From an uncultured Clostridia bacterium (GTDB lineage Bacteria > Bacillota > Clostridia > UBA1381 > UMGS1253): a DNA stretch of 5,648 bases. Of the stretch, positions 5,644 through 5,648 are shown in pieces (the stretch's first letter is position 1; every line of letters begins with the position of its first letter). The position numbers and the translations under genes were made by a program. The DNA is taken from assembly GCA_937892135.1 (NCBI GenBank), contig CALAUK010000040.1:1-5648 (forward strand). Reading direction: 5' to 3'. The notes beneath the pieces are model-generated. The model was not told the DNA's origin, did not search any database, and worked only from the letters and a program-made list of their open reading frames with translations.

Positions 5644-5648
5644 AAAAG
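5637..5648 (+). other. clpC: Apparent +1 frameshift in clpC at the window edge
   Basis: The sequence CGC CCT TAA reads Arg-Pro-stop. With one C of the CCC run (5637-5639) removed it reads CGC CTT AAA AAA, Arg-Leu-Lys-Lys, exactly what ClpC-family proteins carry after GEFEER. The run is short and the site lies within the last dozen bases of the window, so a base-calling or contig-end artefact is more likely than a real mutation. Confidence 0.75.

Overview
The window reads as a piece of a low-GC Firmicutes chromosome, probably from the Clostridia. The main reason is the contiguous ctsR-mcsA-mcsB-clpC cluster, a Firmicutes heat-shock and protein-quality-control operon. AT-rich intergenic DNA, strong AGGAGG-type ribosome binding sites and the codon use agree. 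I cannot name a genus from the sequence alone.

There are two divergent operons. On the minus strand (2680 down to 72) lies a short arginine-biosynthesis operon: argD (acetylornithine aminotransferase), argF (ornithine carbamoyltransferase) and a 158-residue GNAT acetyltransferase. The genes are tightly packed: 2 bp between argD and argF, 15 bp between argF and the GNAT gene. On the plus strand (2973 to the right edge) lies the CtsR regulon operon: ctsR (repressor), mcsA (zinc/UVR-domain activator), mcsB (protein arginine kinase) and the 5' part of clpC (AAA+ unfoldase of the ClpCP protease).

The 292-bp divergent intergenic region (2681-2972) holds readable control sites for both sides. ctsR has a near-consensus sigma-A promoter (TTGACA, 17 bp, TATACT with an extended -10) preceded by A/T tracts. 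A perfect tandem CtsR heptad operator sits just downstream of the predicted transcription start, and a second operator with one deviating base sits about 79 bp upstream. On the other strand argD has a TTGCAT, 17 bp, TATAAT promoter overlapped by ArgR/AhrC-like ARG boxes, and there is a further ARG-box-like site about 96 bp away. The layout suggests arginine feedback control to the left and heat/proteotoxic-stress control to the right.

The heat-shock genes form one system. CtsR represses the operon. Stress, or McsB (activated by McsA) phosphorylating arginines, relieves repression and marks proteins for ClpC-ClpP degradation.

Two oddities deserve attention. McsA is short (124 residues) and has only one set of paired CxxC motifs, where the Bacillus protein has two. 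The clpC frame is broken by an apparent one-base insertion (CCC at 5637-5639) a few bases before the right edge, which looks like a contig-end error. I see no mobile element, CRISPR array, rRNA or tRNA, and no clearly novel system.
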